Source of the DNA: Rhodococcus sp. Leaf247
Lineage (GTDB): Bacteria > Actinomycetota > Actinomycetes > Mycobacteriales > Mycobacteriaceae
Assembly (NCBI RefSeq): GCF_001426185.1
Contig: NZ_LMRP01000002.1
Coordinates: 310,157 to 374,156 of the forward strand
Direction: 5' to 3'
DNA: 64,000 bases
In this document: positions 55,808 through 64,000 of the stretch, one piece after another
Layout: each line of letters opens with the position of its first letter
Numbering within the stretch: the first letter of the stretch is position 1
Position numbers and translations under genes: made by a program
The notes under the pieces: generated by a model
The model's database searches: none
What the model was told of the DNA's origin: nothing
What the model saw: only the letters and a program-made list of their open reading frames with translations

Positions 55808-58091
55808 CCGGCAGGTAGGTCTCCACCGGGGCAGGTCTGCCGAACAGGTATCCCTGCGCATACGTACATCCGAGTTCCGCGACGATCAACTCCTGCTCCC
55901 TCGTCTCGATGCCCTCGGCGACCGTGCGCATGGACAGGGCCGACGCCATGGCCTCGACCGCCGCGACGATCGACACCGACGCTTCGTCCTCGGTCACACG
56001 GCCGATGAAGGACCTGTCGATCTTCAGCACCGAGATCGGGAGGTCGCGCAAACGACCGAGGGACGAGTACCCCACTCCGAAGTCGTCGAGGATCAGGACG
56101 ATCTCCTGCTCGGCGAGTCGAGCGAGGACACGATGCGCCACCTCCGGATCGGCGATCAGCGCGCTCTCCGTCACTTCGAGGCCGAGAACCGAGCCGTGCA
56201 GTCCGTGCGCGGCGAGCAGGCCCGCGACGATGTCGGGTAGCCGCTCGTCGCGTAGTTGCAGGACGGACAGGTTGACCGACATCGTCATTGTCGGGGTCCC
56301 CGCGGCTCGGAGCCGTACGAGGTCACCGAGAGCGGTGTCGAGTACCCAGGTGCCGATCTCGGAGATCATGTTCGTCGCCTCGGCGATGGGAATGAACTCG
56401 TCGGGACGCACCCACTCGTCCTGCCTGCGCCACCGCAGAAGAGCCTCGTAGACGTAGACGTTGTGCGTGCGCAGCGAGACGATGGGCTGGTAGTACACGG
56501 ACATCTCGCCGCGGTCGATCGCCCCGCGCAGAGCCGTGCCGAGTTCGACGGCCCTCGTCGCGGCGGTTCGGAGCGACTCGTCGAAGAACGCGTACGACCC
56601 CGGCCCGCGGGACTTGGCGTCGTACATGGCGGTGTCCGCCTCGCGGATCAGCTCGTCGGCCGCCTCCCGCTGAGTCCGGCCGGTGTTCGCGGCCCGGCCG
56701 GATGTCGCGAGACCGATGCTGACGCTCACGTAGAGCGACGCGACGCTCAACACGAACGGTTGCGAGAACGCCTCGAGCATCCGGGCCGCGAGGCGCTCGG
56801 ATGTCGGGCGGTCGGACTGCGTCACGACGACGAATTCGTCTCCGGCATATCGGACGACGGAGTCCGCGGCATCGACGACGGACAGGATCCGCCGAGCAGC
56901 GGCGGCGATCAGTTCGTCTCCCGCGCGGTGCCCGTAGGAATCGTTGACCATCTTGAAGTTGTCGATGTCGAGGAACAACACCGTCGTCGGATGCCACGGC
57001 GCGTAGGGGACCTCGTGCGTCCGGTCGAGGATTCCGGCCAGCATCGACCTGTCCGGCAGACCCGTCAGGGTGTCGTGGGTGGCGTCGTGTCGCGCCGTGT
57101 CCTCACTGTGCTGCGCGCGGCTCAGTGCGCGCTCTCCGCGAATGAACAAGCCGACCAGCATCACGGCGAGGAACACCGACCGCACGAGAATGTCCGCGGT
57201 CCCCGCACTCGGACCCACCAGCGGAAGAGCCGAGCAGGTGGCCACCAGTGCCACCGCCACGGTCATTCGTTGTCGCGTCAGGGCGGGCGTCACGCCGGCG
57301 CTCCGCCCGACTCGGGCCATCGAGGGGTGTTGCGCCGCGGCGGCGAGGAACACGAACGACAGGAGATAGGTCGCGTCGAGGGTCACCATCGGTGCGGTCA
57401 CGCCGCGCGCCGTGGCGATCGCGTAGCCGAGATCCCCGACGAGGCTGGCCAGCAGACCGACCACCAGAAGCGTCAAGGAGACGTTCACGCGCCGCCTCGA
57501 CAGCAGCAGGAAGAACGCCATCGTGAACAGGCCCGCGTCGATCGCCGGGAACAACCCGTTGACGACGACGAACGGCACGTCGTCGGTCGACGACAGAGCG
57601 GGCGCGATCAGCAGCACCCACGACACGAACGTCATACCGAGGGTCACCAGGAACGCGTCGACGACCGTGGGTAGCGATTTGGCGAGACGCCCACTTCCCG
57701 ACCACCCGACGATCCCGACGACCACGAGCGCGTACCCGAGCAGAACGAGGAATTCGGGGACCAGCCGCAACGACTCCGGGAAGACGTCGCGCACGTCTCG
57801 CAGGGACAGTCCCACGAGGAAGGCTGTCGACGCGCCCACGACGCATCGCCACGAGAAGGTGTCGGCGGGGCTGTTGCGCTTGAGCCCGACCAGCGCCGCG
57901 ATCATGCACCCGGCGGCGGCGACCGCGAAGACGCCCTGTCGTGCACCGCCGGGGACCGCGAAGTAGGCCGCGAGGACGACCGCGGCGACAGCGAGGGAGA
58001 GAAGAAGGTAGGTACCCGGCGACGGTCTGCGCCGAGAGAGTCCGAGGCGTCCGGCGACGCGGGACGGCGGCGAGACAGGCGTCGAGACCAT
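55773..58091 (-). CDS. Membrane GGDEF-EAL c-di-GMP protein
   Basis: 772 residues: about eight or nine TM helices (28-315), a GGDEF domain (335-500) and an EAL domain (515-760). The cyclase motif is AGDEF (416-420), the first glycine replaced by Ala, with no RxxD inhibitory site before it. The EAL domain is complete: YEALLRW (548-554), VNLS, LEVTES, DDFGVGYSSL (669-678), K690, and AEGIE (725-729). It probably degrades c-di-GMP; the cyclase activity may be kept or weak. The membrane part has no named sensor domain. Confidence 0.88.
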   Translation of the reverse strand: MVSTPVSPPSRVAGRLGLSRRRPSPGTYLLLSLAVAAVVLAAYFAVPGGARQGVFAVAAAGCMIAALVGLKRNSPADTFSWRCVVGASTAFLVGLSLRDVRDVFPESLRLVPEFLVLLGYALVVVGIVGWSGSGRLAKSLPTVVDAFLVTLGMTFVSWVLLIAPALSSTDDVPFVVVNGLFPAIDAGLFTMAFFLLLSRRRVNVSLTLLVVGLLASLVGDLGYAIATARGVTAPMVTLDATYLLSFVFLAAAAQHPSMARVGRSAGVTPALTRQRMTVAVALVATCSALPLVGPSAGTADILVRSVFLAVMLVGLFIRGERALSRAQHSEDTARHDATHDTLTGLPDRSMLAGILDRTHEVPYAPWHPTTVLFLDIDNFKMVNDSYGHRAGDELIAAAARRILSVVDAADSVVRYAGDEFVVVTQSDRPTSERLAARMLEAFSQPFVLSVASLYVSVSIGLATSGRAANTGRTQREAADELIREADTAMYDAKSRGPGSYAFFDESLRTAATRAVELGTALRGAIDRGEMSVYYQPIVSLRTHNVYVYEALLRWRRQDEWVRPDEFIPIAEATNMISEIGTWVLDTALGDLVRLRAAGTPTMTMSVNLSVLQLRDERLPDIVAGLLAAHGLHGSVLGLEVTESALIADPEVAHRVLARLAEQEIVLILDDFGVGYSSLGRLRDLPISVLKIDRSFIGRVTEDEASVSIVAAVEAMASALSMRTVAEGIETREQELIVAELGCTYAQGYLFGRPAPVETYLPVSAGGDVPESN

Positions 58092-58241
58092 CGACTCGTC
58101 CTTCCTCGGCGCTGCGCGACCCTCCCGACCCCTCGCTCAACCTAACCGAGCGCGGGGATACCGACACCATTGTCGCAGGAGAACCGCGGTGTCGGGCCGT
58201 TCCGACGGGCCTTCGCCGAGGCCCTGTGGGCCCGATTCGCC

Positions 58242-58260
58242 GATAACGATGGGATAACGA
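58242..58260. promoter_or_regulatory. Direct repeat in the GGDEF-EAL / MFS promoter region
   Basis: GATAACGA occurs twice 11 bp apart, about one helical turn, in the 229-bp gap between the two divergent genes. It may be a regulator site; nothing else was recognised in this gap. Confidence 0.3.
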
Positions 58261-58320
58261 AGAGACCGATCGCCCCTGAGGATGCGGGACTTCGGGCCCG
58301 ACTTCGGTAGGTCTGGGTGA

Positions 58321-59688
58321 ATGACCGTTTCGGATACAGGTGCCCCAGACCGCCCGAAGGACGCTCCTCCGGGAGTGTTGAAGCGAGCGATCGCCGCCTC
58401 CGCCATGGGCAACGCGACCGAGTGGTTCGACTACGGCGTCTACGCGTACACGGCGACGTACATCGCGAACGCTTTCTTCCCGGACGACCTCGAGTCGGCC
58501 ACCTTGCTGACCCTCGGGATCTTCGCCGTCTCGTTCCTCGTGCGCCCTATCGGCGGGCTCGTGTGGGGACCTCTCGGAGACCGGCTGGGTCGCAAACACG
58601 TCCTGGCTCTGACCATCGTCATCATGGGCACGGCCACGTTCCTGATCGGCGTGATCCCCAGCTATGCGTCGATCGGCATCTGGGCGCCCATCCTCCTGGT
58701 GATCCTGCGCATGATCCAGGGCTTCTCCACCGGCGGTGAGTACGGCGGTGCGGCGACATTCATGGCCGAGTACTCCCCCGACCGCAAGCGCGGGTTCTAC
58801 GGAAGCTTCCTCGAATTCGGCACCCTCGGCGGCTTCTCGCTCGGCGCCTTGGTGGTGCTCGCGGTCGACCTGTTGTCGACGGACGCGTTCATGGACACGT
58901 GGGGGTGGCGACTGCCGTTCTTCGTCGCCGGACCGCTCGCCCTGATCGGTCTCTACCTGCGGTCCAAGCTCGAGGACACCCCGGTGTTCCGCGAGCTCGA
59001 CGATCAGGACGCCGTCGAACACAAGGTGTCGACCCAGTTCCGCGACCTCATCGCCACGTACTGGAAGCCGATCCTGACCCTCATGGGTCTGGTCGTCGCG
59101 CTCAACGTCACGAACTACACGCTGCTCAGCTACATGCCGACCTACCTGGAGAGCCGAATCGGCCTGTCCAGCACCGCGTCACTGTTCCTCGTCGTCATCG
59201 GTCAGCTGGCGATGATGGTCGTCATCCCGTTCGCCGGGGCACTGTCCGACCGCATCGGGCGCAAGCCGCTGTGGCTGATCTCGATGGTCGGCCTGCTGAT
59301 CTTCGCCATCCCGATGTACATGCTGATGACCGTCAACTTCGGGTGGGCGATCGTCGCGTTCACGGTGCTGGGTCTGCTGTACGTCCTTCAGCTGTCGACC
59401 ATTTCGGCGACCTTCCCCGCGATGTTCCCGACGCACGTGCGCTTCGCCGGCTTCGCCATCGCCTACAACGTGTCCACGTCACTGTTCGGTGGAACCGCGC
59501 CGGCCGCCAACGAGTGGTTGGTCGAGCGGACGGGCAACGACCTCGTGCCGGCGTTCTACATGATGGGCGCGTGCGTCGTCGGCCTCATCGCACTGTTCTT
59601 CGTCGCCGAGACGGCGGGCGCGTCTATCCGCGGCCGCGGAGTTCCGGGCGTCGACACGCAGGCACATCCGTCGGCAGTTCGAAGCTGA
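58321..59688 (+). CDS. MFS metabolite:proton symporter (ProP/ShiA type)
   Basis: 455 residues, twelve TM helices. The start SAMGNATEWFDYGVYAYTATYIANAFFP and the LVWGPLGDRLGRKHVLALT loop are typical of the MHS branch (ProP, KgtP, ShiA); the second half repeats the loop with GALSDRIGRKPLW. It probably imports an organic acid, betaine or proline. Unlinked in function to its neighbours. Its end is followed by the second dispersed hairpin. Confidence 0.88.
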   Translation: MTVSDTGAPDRPKDAPPGVLKRAIAASAMGNATEWFDYGVYAYTATYIANAFFPDDLESATLLTLGIFAVSFLVRPIGGLVWGPLGDRLGRKHVLALTIVIMGTATFLIGVIPSYASIGIWAPILLVILRMIQGFSTGGEYGGAATFMAEYSPDRKRGFYGSFLEFGTLGGFSLGALVVLAVDLLSTDAFMDTWGWRLPFFVAGPLALIGLYLRSKLEDTPVFRELDDQDAVEHKVSTQFRDLIATYWKPILTLMGLVVALNVTNYTLLSYMPTYLESRIGLSSTASLFLVVIGQLAMMVVIPFAGALSDRIGRKPLWLISMVGLLIFAIPMYMLMTVNFGWAIVAFTVLGLLYVLQLSTISATFPAMFPTHVRFAGFAIAYNVSTSLFGGTAPAANEWLVERTGNDLVPAFYMMGACVVGLIALFFVAETAGASIRGRGVPGVDTQAHPSAVRS

Positions 59689-59695
59689 CGGCCGG

Positions 59696-59760
59696 GCGAG
59701 TACGTCCGTAGTGTCGCGAAAAACCCCCGCGCAACGACACTATGGCCGTACTCGCGGGGG
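59696..59760. repeat. Dispersed hairpin element, copy 2
   Basis: Left arm GCGAGTACGTCC with TAGTGTCGCG, an ACCCCC loop, right arm CGACACTA and GTACTCGCGGGG. It has the same order and orientation as copy 1 at 31792. The A-T pair of copy 1 (AAGTG/CACTT) is T-A here (TAGTG/CACTA). It lies between two convergent genes and may end both transcripts. Confidence 0.7.
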
Positions 59761-59771
59761 TCTCGGTCAGC

Positions 59772-61466
59772 TCAGCGCTGGCCGCGAGGCGGTCCGCCGT
59801 CACGCTGCAACTGGATCAACACACCGCTGATCCTGGTGCGCCGCAGGGCTTCCAAAGTTTCGTCGGCAAGATCCGCAGGCAGCTCGACCAAGCTGTGGTC
59901 CGGCCGGATGCTGATGTGCCCGAAGTCGCTGCGCCGCAACCCGCCCTCGTTGGCGATGGCACCGACGATGGCTCCGGGAGCCACCTTGTGCCGCTTGCCG
60001 ACGCTGATGCGGTAGACCGCGAGGTCCTGATCTCCCTTGCGCGACTTGCGCAACGGGGGAGCGTCACGGTCGTCGAACTTGCGCTCGGGTCGTTCGCGCT
60101 TCTCCCGCGGGGCCGGCGGCGGCTCGGGCGACATGAGGAACGCGTCGCCGTCACGCGACTGCGTCGCCAACGCCGCGGCGATGTCAGCCATCGGCACGTC
60201 GTGCTCGCGCTCGTAGTCCTCGATGAGGCGACGGAACATCGCCAGCGACGTCGACGACAGTGACGTGGTGATGGAGTCGGCGAACTTCGAAACACGCTGC
60301 GCGTTGACGTCCTCGACGCTGGGAAGCTGCATCTCGGTGATCGGCTGACGCGTGGCCTTCTCGATCGCCTTGAGCAGGTGCCGTTCCCGAGGGGCGACGA
60401 ACAGCAGTGCCTCGCCGGCGCGGCCCGCGCGACCGGTACGACCGATGCGGTGGACGTAGGACTCGGTGTCGTGCGGGATGTCGTAGTTGACGACGTGCGA
60501 GATGCGCTCGACGTCGAGTCCACGCGCCGCGACGTCGGTGGCCACCAGCACGTCCAGCTGACCGTTCTTGAGCTGGCCGATGGTGCGCTCACGCTGAGCC
60601 TGGACGATGTCACCGTTGATCGCGGCGGCGGAGTATCCCCGTGCTCGCAGGCGTTCGGCGAGCTCCTCGGTGGCCTGCTTCGTCCGGACGAAGATGATCA
60701 TCGCCTCGAAGTCCTCGACCTCGAAGATGCGCGTCAGAGCGTCGAGCTTGCGCTGGTGCGCGACCTGGACGTAGCGCTGCGTGATGTTCGGGGCCGTCGA
60801 TGTCGTGGTCTTGACGGTGATCTCGACCGGATCGTGCAGGTACTGCTGCGAGATCTTGCGGATCGCCGACGGCATCGTGGCCGAGAAGAGCGCGACCTGC
60901 TTGTACTCCGGGGTGTCGGAGAGGATGCGCTCGACGTCTTCCTGGAAGCCCATCTTCAGCATCTCGTCGGCCTCGTCGAGGACGAGGTACTCGAGGTGGG
61001 AGAGGTCCAGCGTCCCCTTCTCGAGGTGATCGATCACTCGGCCGGGGGTACCGACGACGATCTGCGCGCCACGGCGAAGGCCCGACAACTGGATGCCGTA
61101 CGCCTGACCGCCGTAGATGGGCAGGATGTGCAGACCGGGGATGTGGGTCGCGTACTTACCGAACGCTTCGGCGACCTGTATGGCCAACTCGCGTGTCGGC
61201 GCGAGCACCAGAGCCTGCGGAACACGGTTGGACACGTCCAGGCGGGACAGGATCGGCACGGCGAAGGCGGCGGTCTTGCCGGTGCCCGTCTGCGCGAGAC
61301 CCACGACGTCGTTTCCGGCCATCAGCGGCGGAATGGTCGCAGCCTGGATGGGTGACGGGGTCTCGTAACCCACGTCCGACAATGCTTTCAACACACGTTC
61401 GTCGATGCCCAGATCGGCGAAGGTGGTGGTGTCGGTAGGGGCCGATTCCGACTCGGAAGTGCTCAT
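59772..61466 (-). CDS. deaD: DEAD-box RNA helicase with DbpA-type C-terminal domain
   Basis: 564 residues. Ordered motifs: Q (PSPIQAATIP), I (AQTGTGKTAAFAVP), Ia (PTRELA), II (DEAD), III (SAT), VI (HRIGRTGRAG). A linker with REKRERPERKFDDRDAPPLRK leads to a DbpA RNA-binding domain (YRISVGKRHKVAPGAIVGAIANEGGL). This is the CsdA/DeaD group, unwinding RNA in ribosome assembly and cold adaptation. ATG start, divergent from the acyl-CoA ligase gene. Confidence 0.93.
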   Translation of the reverse strand: MSTSESESAPTDTTTFADLGIDERVLKALSDVGYETPSPIQAATIPPLMAGNDVVGLAQTGTGKTAAFAVPILSRLDVSNRVPQALVLAPTRELAIQVAEAFGKYATHIPGLHILPIYGGQAYGIQLSGLRRGAQIVVGTPGRVIDHLEKGTLDLSHLEYLVLDEADEMLKMGFQEDVERILSDTPEYKQVALFSATMPSAIRKISQQYLHDPVEITVKTTTSTAPNITQRYVQVAHQRKLDALTRIFEVEDFEAMIIFVRTKQATEELAERLRARGYSAAAINGDIVQAQRERTIGQLKNGQLDVLVATDVAARGLDVERISHVVNYDIPHDTESYVHRIGRTGRAGRAGEALLFVAPRERHLLKAIEKATRQPITEMQLPSVEDVNAQRVSKFADSITTSLSSTSLAMFRRLIEDYEREHDVPMADIAAALATQSRDGDAFLMSPEPPPAPREKRERPERKFDDRDAPPLRKSRKGDQDLAVYRISVGKRHKVAPGAIVGAIANEGGLRRSDFGHISIRPDHSLVELPADLADETLEALRRTRISGVLIQLQRDGGPPRGQR

Positions 61467-61612
61467 GTGTACCAGAGTCTAGTCGAGGTACGCCCACCCG
61501 ACCGCCATCTGATGGAACCGGACAAACCGGATGAGGTACTTCGTTCACCGTTGCACCGATGCATGTGATGAGATACACACCACACCTGCTGCAACTGGAA
61601 GGTACAGATACT

Positions 61613-63403
61613 GTGCGCGAATATTCCGTTCCCGCGTCCTACACGATTCCGGACGACGTCTCGATGGCCGACACCGTGTTCCGATACGCGGACGAGACCC
61701 CCGACTGGGTGCCGTTCCAACGGCGCGCGGGCGGCTCGTGGAAGGACGTCACGGCACGTACCTTCGCCGACGAAGTCGCCGCCGTCGCGAAGGGCCTCAT
61801 CGCCTCCGGCGTCGAGTTCGGTGACCGCGTCGCGATCATGGCCGGCACCCGCTACGAGTGGGTGGTGCTCGACTACGCCATCTGGACCGCCGGTGGGTGC
61901 ACCGTGTCCATCTACGAGACCTCGGCAGCCGACCAGGCGCAGTGGATCCTCGAGGACTCCGCGACGAAACTCTTCGTCGTCGAGACCTCCGAGCACCTCA
62001 CCCGCATGAAGGACGTCACCGACGGCGCGGCGGATCTGCGCGAGGTGCTGAGCTTCGACGGTGGCGCCATCGACGAGCTCTCCACGCGCGGTTCCTCCGT
62101 CTCCGACGAGGACCTACACGCCCGACGCCACCGGGTGACCGCGTCGTCCGCCGCGACCCTCATCTACACCTCGGGTACCACCGGGCGCCCGAAGGGTGTG
62201 CAGCTCACGCACTCCAACTTCTACGCCGAGACCACGGCCACCCAGGTGGCACTGCACGACCAGATGACCGAGGGCAAGCGCACGCTGCTGTTCCTCCCGA
62301 TGGCGCACGTCTTCGCCCGCGCCGTGTCGTTCGGTGCGTTCGAGGCGAAGGTGACCGTCGCGCACACGTCCGACACCACGACGTTGGTCGAGCAGTTCGC
62401 GGAGTTCCAGCCGGACTTCATCCTCTCGGTGCCCCGCGTGTTCGAGAAGGTCTACAACTCGGCGAAGCAGAAGGCGCACGACGGCGGCAAGGGCAAGATC
62501 TTCGATCAGGCCGCCGACGTCGCGATCGAGTGGAGCATCGCCCAGGACAAGGGCGGTGCCGGGCTGGTTCTCAAGGCCAAGCACACCCTCTTCGACAAGC
62601 TGGTCTACTCCAAGCTGCGTGCTGCACTCGGCGGACGGTGCACCAGCGCACTGTCCGGCGGCGGCCCCCTCGGCGCTCGCCTCGGGCACTTCTTCCGCGG
62701 CATCGGAGTGCCGGTGCGTGAGGGGTACGGCCTGACCGAGACCAGCGCGGCTGTCACTGTCAACACCACCGACAAGCAGCGCATCGGCACGGTGGGCCGC
62801 CCGCTCGCCGGTCACTCCGTCAAGATCGCCGAGGACGGCGAGATCCTGGTCAAGGGACCTGTCGTCTTCTCCGGCTACTGGCACAACGACAAGGCCACCG
62901 AGGAGTCGATCCGGGACGGCTGGTTCCACACCGGCGACCTGGGGTCTCTCGACGAGGAGGGATTCCTCTCGATCACCGGGCGCAAGAAGGAGATCATCGT
63001 GACCGCCGGCGGCAAGAACGTCGCACCGGCCGGCCTCGAGGACTCCATCCGATCGCACCCGCTGGTCAGCCAGTGCCTCGTCGTCGGAGATGCCAAGCCG
63101 TTCATCGGCGCGCTGATCACTCTCGATCCCGAAGCGCTGCCCGGGTGGCTCGAGCGTCACAACCTGGACAAGAGCACGACGCCGAGCGATCTGACGACCA
63201 ACGCCGACCTGGTCGCCGAGATCGACAAGGCCGTCGCGACCGCGAACTCGAAGGTCTCCAAGGCCGAGCAGATCAAGAAGTACACGATCCTGCCCGGCGA
63301 CTTCACCATCGAGTCGGGTGAGCTCACCCCCACGATGAAGCTCAAGCGCAACGTGATCCTCGAATCGCACGCCACCGAGGTCGCCGACATCTACGGCGGC
63401 TGA
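61613..63403 (+). CDS. Long-chain fatty-acid-CoA ligase (FadD15-like)
   Basis: About 596 residues. The phosphate loop is IYTSGTTGRPKGVQLTH, the fatty-acid region is GYGLTETSAAVTVNT, and DGWFHTGDLGSLDEEGFLSITGRKKEIIVTAGGKNVAP is the conserved hinge. C-terminus: LKRNVILESH. Members of this AMP-ligase group activate long-chain acids with ATP and CoA for degradation or lipid synthesis. I chose GTG (VREYSVPASY) because GGAAGG lies 10 nt upstream and the start matches FadD15; an ATG 18 codons earlier is less likely. Confidence 0.9.
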   Translation: MREYSVPASYTIPDDVSMADTVFRYADETPDWVPFQRRAGGSWKDVTARTFADEVAAVAKGLIASGVEFGDRVAIMAGTRYEWVVLDYAIWTAGGCTVSIYETSAADQAQWILEDSATKLFVVETSEHLTRMKDVTDGAADLREVLSFDGGAIDELSTRGSSVSDEDLHARRHRVTASSAATLIYTSGTTGRPKGVQLTHSNFYAETTATQVALHDQMTEGKRTLLFLPMAHVFARAVSFGAFEAKVTVAHTSDTTTLVEQFAEFQPDFILSVPRVFEKVYNSAKQKAHDGGKGKIFDQAADVAIEWSIAQDKGGAGLVLKAKHTLFDKLVYSKLRAALGGRCTSALSGGGPLGARLGHFFRGIGVPVREGYGLTETSAAVTVNTTDKQRIGTVGRPLAGHSVKIAEDGEILVKGPVVFSGYWHNDKATEESIRDGWFHTGDLGSLDEEGFLSITGRKKEIIVTAGGKNVAPAGLEDSIRSHPLVSQCLVVGDAKPFIGALITLDPEALPGWLERHNLDKSTTPSDLTTNADLVAEIDKAVATANSKVSKAEQIKKYTILPGDFTIESGELTPTMKLKRNVILESHATEVADIYGG

Positions 63404-63419
63404 CCTTCCGAGCCCCGAC

Positions 63420-63458
63420 CGACGCGCGTCTGTGAGAACTCCTCACCGGCGCGCGTCG
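63420..63458 (+). terminator. Terminator after the acyl-CoA ligase gene
   Basis: Outer arms CGACGCGCG / CGCGCGTCG and an inner GTGAG / CTCAC stem around AACTC; 17 nt after the stop codon. Confidence 0.7.
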
Positions 63459-63509
63459 CTCGTTGTGGGTGATCAGTACCAAAGCAAGCCGATGCAGGGG
63501 TCGTGACGA

Positions 63510-64000
63510 ATGAGTGTCATGACCACCACACTCACCGAGCCCGACACCGCGCGCACTCGTGTCCATCCCTTCGCGCGGATGCTCAGCGGCGTCGTTGCCG
63601 CCGGCATGGTCCTCGGAGTCGGTGAGATCCTGTCGCTGCTGTTCAGCTCCGCCTCGTCCCCGTTCTTCGCGGTCGGATCCACCACCGTCGACCGCACTCC
63701 CGCGTTCGCTCGCGAGTTCGCGATCGAGACGTTCGGCACCAACGACAAGGCAGCACTCTTCGTCGGCATGTCGATCGGCATCGCGATCATCGCCGCGATC
63801 GCAGGCCTCCTGGAACGGCCCGCCCGGCCCATCGGTTCGGTGATCCTGCTGGTCCTCGGCGCTATCGGCGTCTACGCCGTCATGCAGCGACCCACCTCGA
63901 CCCTGAGCGACGTCATCCCCACCGTCGTCGGTGTCGTCGTCGGCATCGCGGTCCTGCAGGCCCTCACCCGGGCCCTCGAAGTTCCGTCCGACACCGTCGA
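63510..64000 (+). CDS. Membrane protein, N-terminal part; probable molybdopterin oxidoreductase family, cut by window edge
   Basis: 163 codons are present. About four TM helices: MLSGVVAAGMVLGVGEILSLLF, VGMSIGIAIIAAIAGLL, PIGSVILLVLGAIGVYAVM and TVVGVVVGIAVLQALTRAL. The loop text SPFFAVGSTTVDRTPAFAREFAIETFGTNDKAALF recalls the membrane head of actinobacterial sulfite-oxidase-like molybdoenzymes, where a periplasmic cofactor domain follows. That domain is not in view, so the call rests on the head alone. Confidence 0.6.
   Translation, partial: MSVMTTTLTEPDTARTRVHPFARMLSGVVAAGMVLGVGEILSLLFSSASSPFFAVGSTTVDRTPAFAREFAIETFGTNDKAALFVGMSIGIAIIAAIAGLLERPARPIGSVILLVLGAIGVYAVMQRPTSTLSDVIPTVVGVVVGIAVLQALTRALEVPSDTV

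Noticed and set aside
57103..59022. 639-residue open frame on the minus strand spanning the GGDEF-EAL start, gap and MFS gene
   Set aside because: Arg/Pro-rich text that crosses two well-supported genes and their promoter region; a frame shadow.

Overview
The window is GC-rich DNA from a mycolic-acid actinobacterium, most likely Rhodococcus (inference). The signs are WXG100/PPE/EspG proteins of type VII secretion, an Mce protein, a DUF664 mycothiol-type DinB protein, many FadD/FadE lipid enzymes, GTG starts and tightly coupled operons with 1-8 nt overlaps. No rRNA, tRNA, CRISPR array, transposase or phage gene was seen.

Left part (1-14.1 kb): a secreted clan-A glycosidase (cut by the edge), an acyl-CoA synthetase, an EVE-like protein, then a compact WXG100-WXG100-toxin-immunity cassette (5650 down to 3557). 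After a CsbD/LEA-like stress protein comes a rearrangement scar (7928-9952). It joins pieces of four genes: the 5' third of a phosphoketolase, the start of a branched-chain amino acid binding lipoprotein, the end of its permease, and the C-terminal half of a PucR-type regulator. A metallophosphoesterase and a PPE-like/EspG/membrane-protein trio follow.

Middle (14.1-36.9 kb): siderophore-interacting protein and HAD phosphatase, an SDR, a complete BMP-type nucleoside ABC importer operon, cspA, thiM coupled to a glutaminase-STAS gene, pseudouridine synthase with TrhO, PhoD, a quinone reductase-like enzyme, an orphan Mce protein, a phosphoribosyltransferase and a DinB protein. A five-gene SipW/TasA-like locus (35668 down to 31874) has three secreted precursors and two ER-type signal peptidases, one of them fused to its own secreted Thr-rich domain. 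A TspO-like protein follows.

Right-centre (36.9-52.7 kb): an aldarate (glucarate-type) catabolic island. It holds ketoglutarate-semialdehyde dehydrogenase, 5-dehydro-4-deoxyglucarate dehydratase, a glucarate-dehydratase-like enzyme, a LysR regulator, a UspA protein, a 2-hydroxyacid dehydrogenase, a five-gene Dpp/Opp-type ABC importer, a TSUP exporter, a second (canonical) glucarate dehydratase and a second 2-hydroxyacid dehydrogenase. Together they would take up a sugar acid and convert it to 2-oxoglutarate. Between the exporter and the canonical gudD lies an unusual array of four tandem imperfect palindromes carrying GGTGTGCGCT motifs spaced exactly 20 bp apart.

Right part (52.7-64 kb): paired acyl-CoA dehydrogenases, a histidine phosphatase, a membrane GGDEF-EAL protein, an MFS transporter, a DEAD-box helicase, a long-chain acyl-CoA ligase and the start of a membrane protein that may be a molybdopterin oxidoreductase. 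A hairpin near 31.8 kb and another near 59.7 kb share sequence and show a compensatory base-pair change, so they look like one dispersed repeat family.
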